Position numbers and translations under genes: made by a program. DNA of 64,000 nt from Rhodopseudomonas palustris. GTDB lineage: Bacteria; Pseudomonadota; Alphaproteobacteria; Rhizobiales; Xanthobacteraceae. Positions 7,480-16,715 of the stretch are shown piece by piece. Below the pieces are notes generated by a model. It saw only the letters and a list, made by a program, of their open reading frames with translations. It did not search any database and had not been told where the DNA came from. The stretch lies in assembly GCF_007005445.1 (NCBI RefSeq), contig NZ_CP041387.1:3187001-3251000 (forward strand), written 5' to 3'. Within the stretch, counting starts at the first letter, position 1, and every line of letters begins with the position of its first letter.

Positions 7480-8349
7480 CTAAGCTTCAACTCCATCAAA
7501 AACGGTGACACCCAAAATGTTCTTAAGCGCGACCAGCTGACGGGGGAACTTACCCTGAAGAACCAGAATAGCTCTTCCGGTTCTTTCACGATTCTCAGCA
7601 GCCTCAACGGCTTGCATCACCGCCTGATACTTCACGCATTGATAAAGCCCTCTAACGATATCTGAGTCCGATGAAATCGACGACTTAACCTCCGCCGCCA
7701 CCCACTCCGAACCTGTTTGAAATGATACATCGAGGGAATCTCCTGACGGCAAAGGCAACTCAACACTCCCACAACGAGTACTGCCAGGAAGATCAAAACG
7801 CTCCGGATTCTTTGCAACAAAAACCTTGAAGGCGCGATGCGCATCCCCCTCACCACCGCCGACACCAATAGCAGCAGCAGCCCTATTGTTATCTTTGAAG
7901 GTGATGGTTGTCGGCGACAAATCTACCGCTTCGAGCACAGCAGGCCATTTTGGGTAAGCCCAAATCCTAGCAAGCTCCCCGTGGACTATCTCTCGCCGCT
8001 TAGATTGCGGAAGCTTTGCGAATTGTTCTTTCTTGACCAGAAACCACCCGATACCTTCGCCCGGCAAGCCGGTACTCTTATTGATCACCAGACATTGGAT
8101 CGGCGGGACAGGCTCTTTCCAAACCGCGGATAGATTCTCGATCGTTTGCCCAATACTTCCCAAAACATAATTGAGGTTGCGCGGGTTTGGCATCCCAAGC
8201 TCCTCAGCAAGATCTGAATAGCAGATGGGCTGATGTGCCTCAGCTTGTCGGACAAGCAAAGGAAAGGCCTGCCGCGCGCGATCCTGGTAGAGCTTATCTC
8301 CTGATATTGGCTGGGCGATCTTTGCCGTCTGGCCTCGCGACATAAGCAC
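7480..8349 (-). CDS. Putative PD-(D/E)xK-like nuclease-fold protein of low GC
   Basis: A 289-residue protein I do not recognise as a named family. Residues 40-85 (CYSDLAEELGMPNPRNLNYV and on) resemble a winged-helix segment. In the C-terminal half D207, E220 and K222 occur as SLDVSF, then AAEVKS, the spacing of a PD-(D/E)xK nuclease core, followed by a helix RGLYQCVKYQAVMQA like the one after the core in restriction-type enzymes. Base composition is clearly lower in GC than its neighbours, which suggests recent transfer. The stop at 7480-7482 lies eight bases outside the IS110-family element, so the gene is complete. A stand-alone nuclease or defence protein is a reasonable guess. An ATG two codons downstream (8343) is an alternative start. 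Confidence 0.65.
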   Translation of the reverse strand: MLMSRGQTAKIAQPISGDKLYQDRARQAFPLLVRQAEAHQPICYSDLAEELGMPNPRNLNYVLGSIGQTIENLSAVWKEPVPPIQCLVINKSTGLPGEGIGWFLVKKEQFAKLPQSKRREIVHGELARIWAYPKWPAVLEAVDLSPTTITFKDNNRAAAAIGVGGGEGDAHRAFKVFVAKNPERFDLPGSTRCGSVELPLPSGDSLDVSFQTGSEWVAAEVKSSISSDSDIVRGLYQCVKYQAVMQAVEAAENRERTGRAILVLQGKFPRQLVALKNILGVTVFDGVEA

Positions 8350-8411
8350 TCTCCGATCAAAGAATTTCTAATAAATGAAGCCACCTATCATCACGATTTC
8401 GAAACTTGTCA

Positions 8412-8906
8412 CTACCCAATCCCCACCACCTCCAACTCCTGCGCGCCCTTCCCCACCACGTCGCCGACGCTCTTGCCCATCAGCAAGCGCGCCACCGGCG
8501 ATACGAACGAGATCGTGCCCTGCTTCGGATCGGCTTCGTCTTCGCCGACAATGCGATAGGTTTGGACGCGGCCGTCGGCGCGGCGGAAGGTGACGGTGGA
8601 GCCGAACGCGATCTCGTCGGTCGAGGGCGGATCCGGCATCACTTGCGCGCTGCGCACCCTGGCTGCGTAGTAACGGGCGTCGCGCAGCGGGATGGCTTCG
8701 GCACGGCGGCGCTCGTTGACGTCCTCGATCGTACCGGCTGCTTCGAGCGCGGCGCGGGCTTGCGCCAACTGCGCCTCCAGCGCGGCCAAGCCGGCTGCGG
8801 TGACGAGGTTCGGATGCGGCGAGATCGGGCGATCCGGCAGCACGGTCTCCGAGGCGGTCTCGGCGCTATCTTCCTTGGTGAAAGCGACGCTCAAGTTGAA
8901 CTCCAT
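8412..8906 (-). CDS. GreA/GreB-family transcription elongation factor-like protein
   Basis: A 164-residue protein with a GreA/B layout: an N-terminal helical pair (residues about 40-95, with LVTAAGLAALEAQLAQARAA and the RDARYYAARVRSAQVM segment) and a C-terminal FKBP-like domain (TDEIAFGSTVTFRRADGRVQ, then ISFVSPVARLLMGKSVGDVV). Gre factors enter the secondary channel of RNA polymerase and trigger cleavage of backtracked RNA. The acidic tip residues are not clear to me, so activity as a cleavage factor is uncertain. The ATG at 8906 was chosen because the extension to 8942 has no family similarity. Confidence 0.85.
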   Translation of the reverse strand: MEFNLSVAFTKEDSAETASETVLPDRPISPHPNLVTAAGLAALEAQLAQARAALEAAGTIEDVNERRRAEAIPLRDARYYAARVRSAQVMPDPPSTDEIAFGSTVTFRRADGRVQTYRIVGEDEADPKQGTISFVSPVARLLMGKSVGDVVGKGAQELEVVGIG

Positions 8907-8954
8907 TGACGGTCGCCGGACGGCGACCTGACGCAACGACACGGCGCTTCTCGA

Positions 8955-9491
8955 TCAGGAGGCGCGGACCCGTTCGGCAAACTCCCACCAGTGGATCTTG
9001 TTCGCCATCCAATTCCAATCCGCCATCGGCGAGGTCGATGGCAGCACATAGATCGATGTCGTTCCGATGCTCTCCTCATACCGCCCGAGGCCGACCCTGC
9101 GGCCGACGAACCGCTTCGCAGCTTCCATACTGGTGAAGGCGAGAAAGTCGGGATGGTTTTCTTCGATCTTCCGTCTGAGAACCACCCGATGTTCCGGCCG
9201 CGGCCGAACCTCATGATCGCTTCCGGCGACATCCTTGCACAGGTCGGTCAGGCCGATGCCGAATGTCGTCACTTCGCGAAACTCGTGCGGCGCCAGCTTT
9301 CGATCGGTGAGGCCCGTTTCGCTGAGGACGCTCCAGAACTTGTTCCGGCCGTGCGCATAATAGCTTTGCGCCTTCTCCGACGCACGGCCGGCGGCGGTGC
9401 CGCAGAACACGACTTTGAGGCCGCGCTGCAGAACGTCAGGCAAGATGACTTTGGGCAAGCTCACCTGACCTTGCTGGCGCGCCTCCTCCAC
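8955..9491 (-). CDS. Mug-like mismatch-specific DNA glycosylase
   Basis: A protein of about 178 residues from the uracil-DNA glycosylase superfamily. The first motif reads VVFCGTAAG, where E. coli Mug has GINPG, and is followed by YYAHGRNKFWSVLSETGLT, the usual helix. The second motif appears as LPSTSPMADWNW. Such enzymes remove uracil or other damaged bases from mismatches. The change of the motif-1 asparagine suggests a substrate range different from Mug. Translation seems to start at GTG 9491, immediately behind the stop of the DUF2147 gene; GTG 9464 closer to the conserved region is an alternative. It lies between the DUF2147 and Gre-like genes on the same strand. Confidence 0.85.
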   Translation of the reverse strand: MEEARQQGQVSLPKVILPDVLQRGLKVVFCGTAAGRASEKAQSYYAHGRNKFWSVLSETGLTDRKLAPHEFREVTTFGIGLTDLCKDVAGSDHEVRPRPEHRVVLRRKIEENHPDFLAFTSMEAAKRFVGRRVGLGRYEESIGTTSIYVLPSTSPMADWNWMANKIHWWEFAERVRAS

Positions 9492-9893
9492 TCAGTTCGC
9501 CCGCGTCCAGGTGGCGGATTTGCAGATCAGCCCGCCCATCGCGCAGCCCTGGGTGGTCAGCGTGCTGCCGGACAGGTTCATCTTGCCGGTGTAGGTCTTG
9601 CCGTCCTCCGGATTGAAGGCACTGCCGGCCCAGGCGCCCGGGCCGGTCGGCTTCATATCGAAGAATATCTTCTGGCCGACCTTGGCAGGGGTCTCGATGC
9701 CCGGCTTGAGCCACACCAGCGTGCCGCACACCGCGCCGCCGCAGGGCGCAAACTTGACCTTGGAGGCGCCGGTCTCGCGCAGCCAGGTGCCGCCGACGTC
9801 GTCGGCGCGGGCGCCTGTGGTGGCCAGCGCTGCGGCGAGCAGGCCGAGGCCGGTGAGCCATCCCGCGCGGCGCATCGTCGATGTCGTTGTCAT
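9492..9893 (-). CDS. DUF2147 family exported protein
   Basis: A 133-residue protein with a signal peptide (basic start, then WLTGLGLLAAALATTGARA, cleavage near residue 31). The mature part follows the DUF2147 pattern: GTWLRETGASKVKF, CGGAVCGTLVWL, GKTYTGKMNLSGSTLTTQGC and the final CKSATWTR. Members are small periplasmic beta-rich proteins of unknown function, often present in alphaproteobacteria. Four cysteines in the mature chain could form disulfides. The stop codon directly abuts the start of the Mug-like gene. An alternative start is the ATG at 9875. Confidence 0.85.
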   Translation of the reverse strand: MTTTSTMRRAGWLTGLGLLAAALATTGARADDVGGTWLRETGASKVKFAPCGGAVCGTLVWLKPGIETPAKVGQKIFFDMKPTGPGAWAGSAFNPEDGKTYTGKMNLSGSTLTTQGCAMGGLICKSATWTRAN

Positions 9894-9969
9894 GTCCCCT
9901 CCCGATTGCCTGTGCTGCGGCGAGCCGCCGCTTGGTACGAAGCGAATCTCAGCCGGGGCGTGAAGTCAA

Positions 9970-11172
9970 TCAGGCGCGCGCCAGCACCGCCTCCAGCCGC
10001 GCCAGCACGGCGGCGATGTCGCCGGTGACGTCGGTCGCCGCGACCAGCGCGACGCGATAGTCGCGCGCTTCCAGCCACTCCTTGCGCATCGCCCGGTCGC
10101 GGACGATCGCGTCGCTCTCGTCCGGATTGACCAGCTCGATCGCGATGCGGTGCGGGAACGAGACGAAGTCCGGAATGTGGCGGCCGACCGGGGTCTGGCG
10201 CTTGAAGGTGCCGGCGAAGCGGCGGTCCTTGCGCAGATGTTCCCACAGCAGCCGCTCGGCGTCGGTCGGGTTGCGGCGGAGCATGCGGGCGAGCCCGCGC
10301 AGCGAGCCGCCCTCGGCGTCGGGACCACCGGCCGCTGCGCGCTCGGCCAGCAGCGCGCGCAGCCGCGTCGCCTGTTCGCCGTCGAGCACCCCGCCCTTGG
10401 CCGGGCCCTTGCGGCCCTCGGCGATCGCCATGATGGCGCCGTGCAGGGTGTGGATGTCCTGCTTGGTGGGATCCATCCGGGTAAAGATGTTGCGCAGGTT
10501 CACCAGCATGGTGTCGCGCTTCTCCGGCGGGCGGAGGAATTCGACGCGGTCGAGCTCGGCCACGAGGTTGTCGAAGAACGCCTGCATCTGGTGCTGCGAC
10601 GCCGGCTCGGAGCGCTCCGGCATCGCGAACGGCAGCGCGCCCCCCGTGGCGTGCTTGAACCATTCGTAGCCCATCAGCAGCACCGCCTGCGCCAGATTGA
10701 GCGAGGCGAACGCCGGGTTGACCGGGAAGGTGACGATCCGGTTGGCGAGCGCGACCTCGTCGTTCTCCAGGCCGTGGCGCTCGCGGCCGAATAGGATGCC
10801 GGCGGTGACGCCGGTCGCGATCGAGGCGACGATCTCCTGCGCGGCGGCCTCCGGCCCGCGCACCGGCTTGGCCTGGTCGTGGGCACGGGCGGTGGTGGCG
10901 AACAGCAGCGCGCAATCGGCTATCGCGTCGGCGACGCTGTCGAACAGTTCCACCGCGTTCAGGATGTGGTCGGCGCCCGCCGAGGCGCGCGTCGCGGCGA
11001 TGTTCGGCCAGCCGTCGCGCGGCTTCACCAGCCGCAGCCGGGTCAGCCCGAAATTGCCCATCGCGCGGGCGCACATCCCGATGTTCTCGCCGAGCTGCGG
11101 TTCGACCAGAATCACCACCGGGCCGTCGAGCGCGGCCGGGGGCTTGGATCGGTCGGTACCGGAACCGGACAT
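9970..11172 (-). CDS. trmJ: TrmJ-like tRNA methyltransferase fused to a DUF559 domain
   Basis: Residues about 15-265 form a SPOUT methyltransferase of the TrmH/TrmJ type: GPVVILVEPQLGENIGMCAR at the start, then ILFGRERHGLEND and VNPAFASLNLAQAV of the SAM-binding knot. TrmJ 2'-O-methylates position 32 of tRNAs. Residues about 300-395 are a DUF559 domain (LARMLRRNPTDAERLLWEHL, then TPVGRHIPDFVSF), a very short patch repair endonuclease-like fold. The usual ELDG..H catalytic stretch reads IELVNPDESDA here, so nuclease activity is doubtful. The frame is continuous with no sign of a sequencing artefact. The methyltransferase call is firm; the role of the added domain is unknown. Confidence 0.88.
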   Translation of the reverse strand: MSGSGTDRSKPPAALDGPVVILVEPQLGENIGMCARAMGNFGLTRLRLVKPRDGWPNIAATRASAGADHILNAVELFDSVADAIADCALLFATTARAHDQAKPVRGPEAAAQEIVASIATGVTAGILFGRERHGLENDEVALANRIVTFPVNPAFASLNLAQAVLLMGYEWFKHATGGALPFAMPERSEPASQHQMQAFFDNLVAELDRVEFLRPPEKRDTMLVNLRNIFTRMDPTKQDIHTLHGAIMAIAEGRKGPAKGGVLDGEQATRLRALLAERAAAGGPDAEGGSLRGLARMLRRNPTDAERLLWEHLRKDRRFAGTFKRQTPVGRHIPDFVSFPHRIAIELVNPDESDAIVRDRAMRKEWLEARDYRVALVAATDVTGDIAAVLARLEAVLARA

Positions 11173-11564
11173 GGGCGTGGTCTTTCAAAAACGGGCGTCC
11201 CTCGGAGTGATCCGAGGCGGCGCGGGAGGATCGGGGGAAGCCGCGGCGGGGCGGGCCGGACAGCGGCGGCCGCCGCGCCTTTCCGTTGCCAAGGCGGCGG
11301 CGATTTCTCAAGCAAATAGTGGTTTTGCCGGCGCGATTTGGGCGGTGTGAAGTGCGCTTGACACGGCGCGCGCCCTACCCGCCTCCGGTCGCGGCACGCC
11401 TTGCGATCGCGGCGTTGCCGAGCCATGCGAAGCCGCGCTGCGAATCCGTCCAAATTGCTTCCGCAATCGCCTTTCGGCCGGTCCGGCGCGGTGCTATAGC
11501 GGGCGCGGCTTTAGTCCAATTCCCGCCCCTTTAAGCGCAGAATCACAAGAAGGCCCGATCCCGC
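11173..11564. other. Gene-free gap between trmJ and icd
   Basis: Some 390 bases without a supported gene. TTGACA occurs at 11358-11363 and GCTATAGC near 11492, either of which could belong to a promoter for icd, but no pair with good spacing was found. No repeat or terminator was seen. Confidence 0.4.
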
Positions 11565-12791
11565 ATGGCGAAAATCAAGGTGAAGAATCCCGTCGTGGAA
11601 CTCGACGGTGACGAGATGACCAGGATCATCTGGCAGATGATCAAGGACAAGCTCATCACCCCGTTCCTTGATGTCGAGCTGATGTATTTCGACCTCGGGA
11701 TGGAGCACCGCGACAAAACCGATGATCAGGTCACCATCGATGCGGCGAACGCGATCAAGCAGGTCGGCGTCGGCGTGAAGTGCGCCACCATCACCCCGGA
11801 CGAAGCGCGGGTGAAGGAATTCGGCCTCAAGAGCATGTGGAAGTCGCCGAACGGCACCATCCGCAACATCCTCGGCGGCGTGATCTTCCGCGAGCCGATC
11901 ATCTGCAAGAACGTGCCGCGGCTGGTGCCGGGCTGGACCAAGCCGATCGTGATCGGCCGCCACGCCTATGGCGATCAGTATCGCGCGACCGACATCAAGT
12001 TCCCCGGCCCGGGCACACTGACGATGAAGTTCGTCGGCGAAGACGGCTCGGTGATCGAGCGCGAAGTGTTCAAGGCGCCCGGCGCCGGCGTCGCGATGTC
12101 GATGTACAACCTCGACGAGTCGATCAAGGATTTCGCCCGCGCCTCGCTGAACTACGGCCTGATCCGCAACTATCCGGTCTACCTGTCGACCAAGAACACC
12201 ATCATGAAGGTGTACGACGGTCGCTTCAAAGACATCTTCCAGGAGATCTTCGACAACGAATTCAAGGCCGAGTACGACGCCAAGGGCCTGACCTACGAGC
12301 ACCGCCTGATCGACGACATGGTCGCCTCGGCGCTGAAGTGGTCGGGCGGCTACGTCTGGGCCTGTAAGAACTACGACGGCGATGTCCAGTCCGACACCGT
12401 GGCGCAGGGCTACGGCTCGCTCGGCCTGATGACCTCGGTGCTGATGACGCCGGACGGCAAGACGGTAGAAGCCGAGGCCGCGCACGGCACCGTCACCCGG
12501 CACTATCGCGAGCACCAGAAGGGCAAGGCGACCTCGACTAACTCGATCGCCTCGATCTTCGCCTGGACCCGCGGCCTCGCGCATCGCGCCAAGCTGGACA
12601 GCAACGAAGAGCTGGCTCGCTTTGCCGACACCTTGGAAAAGGTCTGCGTGGAGACGGTGGAAGCCGGCGCGATGACCAAGGACCTCGCGCTGCTGGTCGG
12701 TGCCGACCAGCGCTGGCTGTCGACCGAGGGCTTCCTCGACAAGGTCGCGCAGAACCTGCACAAGGCGATGAGCGAGACCAAGGCAGCCTGA
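11565..12791 (+). CDS. icd: NADP-dependent isocitrate dehydrogenase
   Basis: A 408-residue enzyme of the eukaryote-like dimeric class (type II) common in alphaproteobacteria. It oxidises and decarboxylates isocitrate to 2-oxoglutarate with NADP in the TCA cycle. Landmarks are [20 protein letters not shown] at the start, the substrate-binding segment [15 protein letters not shown], the [12 protein letters not shown] motif and the cofactor-binding [14 protein letters not shown] region; the last holds the R/H residues that prefer NADP. Length and motifs match the family and there are no lesions. A terminator follows at 12816-12846. Confidence 0.97.
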   Translation: MAKIKVKNPVVELDGDEMTRIIWQMIKDKLITPFLDVELMYFDLGMEHRDKTDDQVTIDAANAIKQVGVGVKCATITPDEARVKEFGLKSMWKSPNGTIRNILGGVIFREPIICKNVPRLVPGWTKPIVIGRHAYGDQYRATDIKFPGPGTLTMKFVGEDGSVIEREVFKAPGAGVAMSMYNLDESIKDFARASLNYGLIRNYPVYLSTKNTIMKVYDGRFKDIFQEIFDNEFKAEYDAKGLTYEHRLIDDMVASALKWSGGYVWACKNYDGDVQSDTVAQGYGSLGLMTSVLMTPDGKTVEAEAAHGTVTRHYREHQKGKATSTNSIASIFAWTRGLAHRAKLDSNEELARFADTLEKVCVETVEAGAMTKDLALLVGADQRWLSTEGFLDKVAQNLHKAMSETKAA

Positions 12792-12815
12792 TCGGGCGCA
12801 GCGACTGAACAAGCG

Positions 12816-12846
12816 AAAGGCGCGGGCACGACTCCCGCGCCTTTTT
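12816..12846 (+). terminator. Rho-independent terminator after icd
   Basis: AAAGGCGCGGG pairs with CCCGCGCCTTTTT across a short loop and ends in a T run, starting 24 bases after the icd stop. Confidence 0.9.
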
Positions 12847-12922
12847 CGTTGGCGGCGCAGTTCATCTATGGTTCGGAGCATCGATCAATGCGCAGCTTCA
12901 CCGAAAGCCACGGCCAACGCCC

Positions 12923-13255
12923 ATGACCTCACTCCTCACGTTCTGCGCTGCTGCGCTAATGGAGATCGCCGGATGCTTCGCGTTCTGGGCCTGGCTGCGG
13001 CTGGGCCAGTCGCCGCTGTGGCTGATCCCCGGCATGCTTGCGCTGGCGCTGTTCGCCTATCTGCTGACGCTGGCCGACAGTCCCCTCGCCGGCCGCGCCT
13101 ATGCGGCCTATGGCGGCATCTACATTGCCAGCGCGCTGTTGTGGGGCTGGGCGATGGAAGGCAACCGCCCCGACCCATGGGACGTGATCGGCGCCGCGAT
13201 CTGCCTGGTCGGCATGAGCGTGATCCTGTTCGGACCGCGCTCGCTGCCGGCGTAG
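12923..13255 (+). CDS. YnfA family (UPF0060) small inner-membrane protein
   Basis: A 110-residue protein with four predicted membrane segments (about residues 5-25, 32-52, 60-80 and 87-105). Family landmarks are [20 protein letters not shown], the [19 protein letters not shown] block and the [14 protein letters not shown] segment. YnfA proteins belong to the small multidrug resistance-like transporters, and the conserved glutamate in MEIAG fits that relation. Substrate unknown. No gene partner is apparent. Confidence 0.93.
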   Translation: MTSLLTFCAAALMEIAGCFAFWAWLRLGQSPLWLIPGMLALALFAYLLTLADSPLAGRAYAAYGGIYIASALLWGWAMEGNRPDPWDVIGAAICLVGMSVILFGPRSLPA

Positions 13256-13407
13256 GCCGCTTCTCGACCCTGACGCAGCTTGCATTTCATTCCGCACAGC
13301 GAACTTCGAGCTTTTCTCGACTCCACGCCGCGTCGTGGCGGTGTCGTCGCCGGGCTTCGGTGTCATAGTGTTGCTCATTGTCACCAGTGGTGTTCAACGG
13401 CGGAAGC

Positions 13408-14247
13408 ATGACATTGGAGCACAGGTGGACGGGCGCGATCTCGCAGCTCGATCTGGCTAGCGGCGTTCTGCAACAGCCCGATGGGGATTGGGTCGACGAA
13501 CAATTGCATCACGGCACCAAGGTGGTCGTCATCCTGCGCGGCGCGATGCGGGCACGGATCGACGGTTGCACCGACGAGTTCAGCATCGCCGGCCCCACGG
13601 TCTGCGTCATCCGCTCGCCGGCCGATGCCTGCGGTCGGCAGATGGTGAGCCCCGACGAGCCACTGCATTACGTGATGGTCAAGGCGACCCTTGAACCCGG
13701 CAGCAAGGCCGAGTCCGCAAGCGATCCGTTGGCGTCGCTGATCCCGATCGATCGGCCCAGCCTGCAATACATCGCGGCGCCCCGCGCGCTGCAGGCGCTG
13801 TGCACGCAGCTCGAAGTTTGCCCCTTCGTCGGCGCAGCGCGGGACCTGTTCCTTTCTGCCAAGGCACTCGAGATCCTCGCCTTGGCCTGCGAAGCGATCG
13901 AGACCAACTCCGCGATCGAGCCCCCGAGACCGTCACTTGGCGATGTCGAACGCTTGAAGAAAGCCCGCACCATCCTTCTGGAGCGGCTCGGGGCTCCACC
14001 GAATTTGCCGGCATTGGCCGCGGCGGTGGGATTGAACACCCGCAAGCTGACGGACGGTTTCCAGGCGGCTTTCGGGACCACCGTGAACGATTTCCTGCAA
14101 GACGCACGTTTGAACGAAGCGTATCGGCTGCTGTCGAGCGGCGCCACCAACGTCTCGGAGGCTGCGCATCGCGTCGGCTACACGCCAGCTTACTTCTCGG
14201 CAGTTTTCAGAAAGCGCTTCGGGATTTCTCCGCGCGACCTGCTGTAA
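13408..14247 (+). CDS. AraC family transcriptional regulator of the iron-uptake locus
   Basis: A 279-residue regulator. The last 100 residues form the AraC DNA-binding domain with two helix-turn-helix units (LPALAAAVGLNTRKLTDGFQ, then VSEAAHRVGYTPAYFSAVFR and KRFGISPRDLL). The N-terminal part is a sensor domain similar in outline to PchR-type regulators, which respond to ferric siderophores. GGCGGAAG stands five bases before the ATG at 13408, which decides this start over 13378. The gene reads toward the TonB-dependent receptor 140 bases downstream and is probably its activator, by analogy with PchR and its receptor gene. Confidence 0.88.
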   Translation: MTLEHRWTGAISQLDLASGVLQQPDGDWVDEQLHHGTKVVVILRGAMRARIDGCTDEFSIAGPTVCVIRSPADACGRQMVSPDEPLHYVMVKATLEPGSKAESASDPLASLIPIDRPSLQYIAAPRALQALCTQLEVCPFVGAARDLFLSAKALEILALACEAIETNSAIEPPRPSLGDVERLKKARTILLERLGAPPNLPALAAAVGLNTRKLTDGFQAAFGTTVNDFLQDARLNEAYRLLSSGATNVSEAAHRVGYTPAYFSAVFRKRFGISPRDLL

Positions 14248-14387
14248 TTCCATTCAGCGAACGCCTGATCCCGCCGCCGGCGTAGAACCTTTGTAATCTT
14301 AAGAATTCGTCCGGAAATCAAAAGTCCGACGGCTTGTCGCATTCCTCACAGTCACGCTTCTGTGCCGCGTCCTGGAGGAATATCAAG

Positions 14388-16697
14388 ATGACGACACAGC
14401 GCCGCTCCGCCGAACTACACAATTCACGACAGCTCGCGATACGCCGAGGCAGCAGACTCGCCGCCTCGTTGCCGATGAGCGCGCTGCTGTTGGTCGGCGC
14501 CGTCATCGAGGATGCACGGGCTCAGGCTACTACACCGACGCCCGCCGTCCCGACGGCGAGCGCGCTGCCTCCGGTGGTCGTGAGCGCACCGAAGCGCAGC
14601 AAGCCGAAGCGGGCCGCTGCTCGACCGGCAGCGATCGCCGCGCCGGTAGCGCCTCCCCGCCAGACGTCTCGCCCAAGCACTGCACGTGTTGCAGACGGAC
14701 CAGGCTATGTGGCTAGGGCCAGCACGACGGGAACCAAGACCAATACGCCGCTGATCGAAACGCCACAGTCGGTCTCGGTGATCAACCGCCAACAGATGGA
14801 CGCGCAGAACGTTCAGTCGGTGACCGATGCCTTGCGTTACTCGGCCGGCGTCGTAGCGACCACACCGGCGATCTCGCAGCGTTTCGACACGTTCAGCATT
14901 CGCGGTTTCGATGCCAGCAGCACCGGAATTCTCCGCGACGGCCTGCGCGGCACGACCGCCCAAGCCTGGCCGAAGACCGAGCCTTACGGTCTCGAACGCG
15001 TCGAGATCCTGCGCGGGCCGAGCTCGGTGCTGTACGGTCAGAGCACGCCGGGCGGCCTGGTCAACCTCATCACCAAGCGACCGCTCGACACACCGGTTAA
15101 CGAAGTGATGCTGCAGGGCGGCAGCTTCGACCGGCTGCAGGGGCAGTTCGATCTGAGCGGACCGATCGACAAGGACGGCCAGTTTCTCTACCGGCTGACC
15201 GGACTGGCGCGGGATAGCAATACACAGTTCAAGGCGATCCCGGACGACAAGCTGTTCATCGCACCGGCGTTCACCTGGCGGCCGGATATCGACACCACGT
15301 TCACCATTCTGACCGACTACAGCTACGAGAAGTTTGGTCCGCCGCGCCCGTACATTCCGATCCAGGGCACGCTGCTTCCGAACAAGAACGGGCAATTGCC
15401 GCGCAACCAGTTCCTCGACCAGCCCGGGCTCGCCAACGATCGCACGCAATACTCGGCCGGATACCTATTCGAGCGGCATCTCGACGACACCTTCACGATG
15501 CGGTCGAATTTCCGCTACGGCCACGTCGACCTTTTGACCAACACCGCGTCGGGCATGAACCTTGCGGCCGACCAGCGGACGCTCAACCGTGCGCTGTATC
15601 AATTCCGCATCGTCGGCGACACCTACGCGTCTGACAATCAGATCCAGGCCGACTGGTGGATGGGCTCGACGCAGTTCGTGTCACTGGCTGGCGTCGACTA
15701 TCGCCGTTCGACCGAGGACTACTATCTCAACAGCGGTCGCGCTCCGTCGATCGACATCTTCAATCCCGTCTACGATCAACCGATCGGCGTGGCAGCCACA
15801 CCAAACGCCTCGACGTGGCAGACCTCCGACCAGGTCGGCATTTACGGCCAACAACAGATCAAATTCGACGGACGCTGGGTGTTGAGCCTCGGCGGCCGGC
15901 AGGACTGGTCGAACACCGCCACAGATAACCGCCTCAAGAGCTCGACTGCGACGCAGGACGACAAAGCGTTCACCTACCGGGCCGGGCTGGTCTATCTCAG
16001 CGACGTCGGCCTCGCGCCCTATATCGGCTATTCAACCTCGTTCAGCCCGTTGCTCGGCACCGACTTCTACGGGCAGCCGTACAAGCCGACCACCGGGCGG
16101 CAGGCGGAGGTCGGCGTCAAGTACCAGCCGGCGGGAGCGACCAGCTTCGTCACCATGTCGGTGTTCGACCTCTATCAAGAGAACGTGCAGACAACCGATC
16201 CGAACAACTCGCTCAATCGTCTTCAGGTCGGAGAGGTGCGGTCCCGCGGATTTGAACTGCAGGGCGTCGCCAATCCGATCGCAGGCCTCAATCTGGTGGC
16301 CTCCTACACGCACACCGACCTGACCGTGACGAAGAGCAATAACCTGGTTGAGCTCGGCAACCGCCCAACCGGGCTGCCTGCGGACACCGCATCATTGTGG
16401 GGAGACTACACTTTCCAAAGTGGAGCACTCACCGGCTTCGGTGCTGGCTTCGGAACGCGCTACGTCGGGGAGACGTTCGCCGATGCCGCCAACACCATCG
16501 GCGTGCCGTCCTACGTGCTGTTCGACGCAGCGCTGCACTACGACCTCGGCCAACTTCACCGCGACTTGAAGGGGATGCGGCTCGCCATCAACGCCACCAA
16601 CCTCACCAACAAGCAGTACTACGTGAGCTGCTCCACCACGAGCTGCAACGCCGGCTTCGACCGCTCGGTCATAGCCAGCCTTCGCTACCGCTGGTGA
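14388..16697 (+). CDS. TonB-dependent siderophore receptor
   Basis: A 769-residue outer-membrane receptor. A signal peptide ends near the Ala-Gln at residues 46-47; a TonB box-like LPPVVVSAPK follows, then a proline- and alanine-rich linker. The plug domain starts at about residue 100 with NTPLIETPQSVSVINRQQMD and contains RGFDASSTGILRDGLRG and VEILRGPSSVLYGQSTPGGL. The barrel follows and ends in the signature aromatic LRYRW. The pattern fits FhuE/FpvA-type ferric-siderophore receptors without a signalling N-terminal domain. GGAGGAAT before the ATG at 14388 supports this start. It is followed by an exported protein and a PepSY protein, forming an uptake unit. Confidence 0.94.
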   Translation: MTTQRRSAELHNSRQLAIRRGSRLAASLPMSALLLVGAVIEDARAQATTPTPAVPTASALPPVVVSAPKRSKPKRAAARPAAIAAPVAPPRQTSRPSTARVADGPGYVARASTTGTKTNTPLIETPQSVSVINRQQMDAQNVQSVTDALRYSAGVVATTPAISQRFDTFSIRGFDASSTGILRDGLRGTTAQAWPKTEPYGLERVEILRGPSSVLYGQSTPGGLVNLITKRPLDTPVNEVMLQGGSFDRLQGQFDLSGPIDKDGQFLYRLTGLARDSNTQFKAIPDDKLFIAPAFTWRPDIDTTFTILTDYSYEKFGPPRPYIPIQGTLLPNKNGQLPRNQFLDQPGLANDRTQYSAGYLFERHLDDTFTMRSNFRYGHVDLLTNTASGMNLAADQRTLNRALYQFRIVGDTYASDNQIQADWWMGSTQFVSLAGVDYRRSTEDYYLNSGRAPSIDIFNPVYDQPIGVAATPNASTWQTSDQVGIYGQQQIKFDGRWVLSLGGRQDWSNTATDNRLKSSTATQDDKAFTYRAGLVYLSDVGLAPYIGYSTSFSPLLGTDFYGQPYKPTTGRQAEVGVKYQPAGATSFVTMSVFDLYQENVQTTDPNNSLNRLQVGEVRSRGFELQGVANPIAGLNLVASYTHTDLTVTKSNNLVELGNRPTGLPADTASLWGDYTFQSGALTGFGAGFGTRYVGETFADAANTIGVPSYVLFDAALHYDLGQLHRDLKGMRLAINATNLTNKQYYVSCSTTSCNAGFDRSVIASLRYRW

Positions 16698-16715
16698 GCT
16701 TTTAGGAGAAATACA

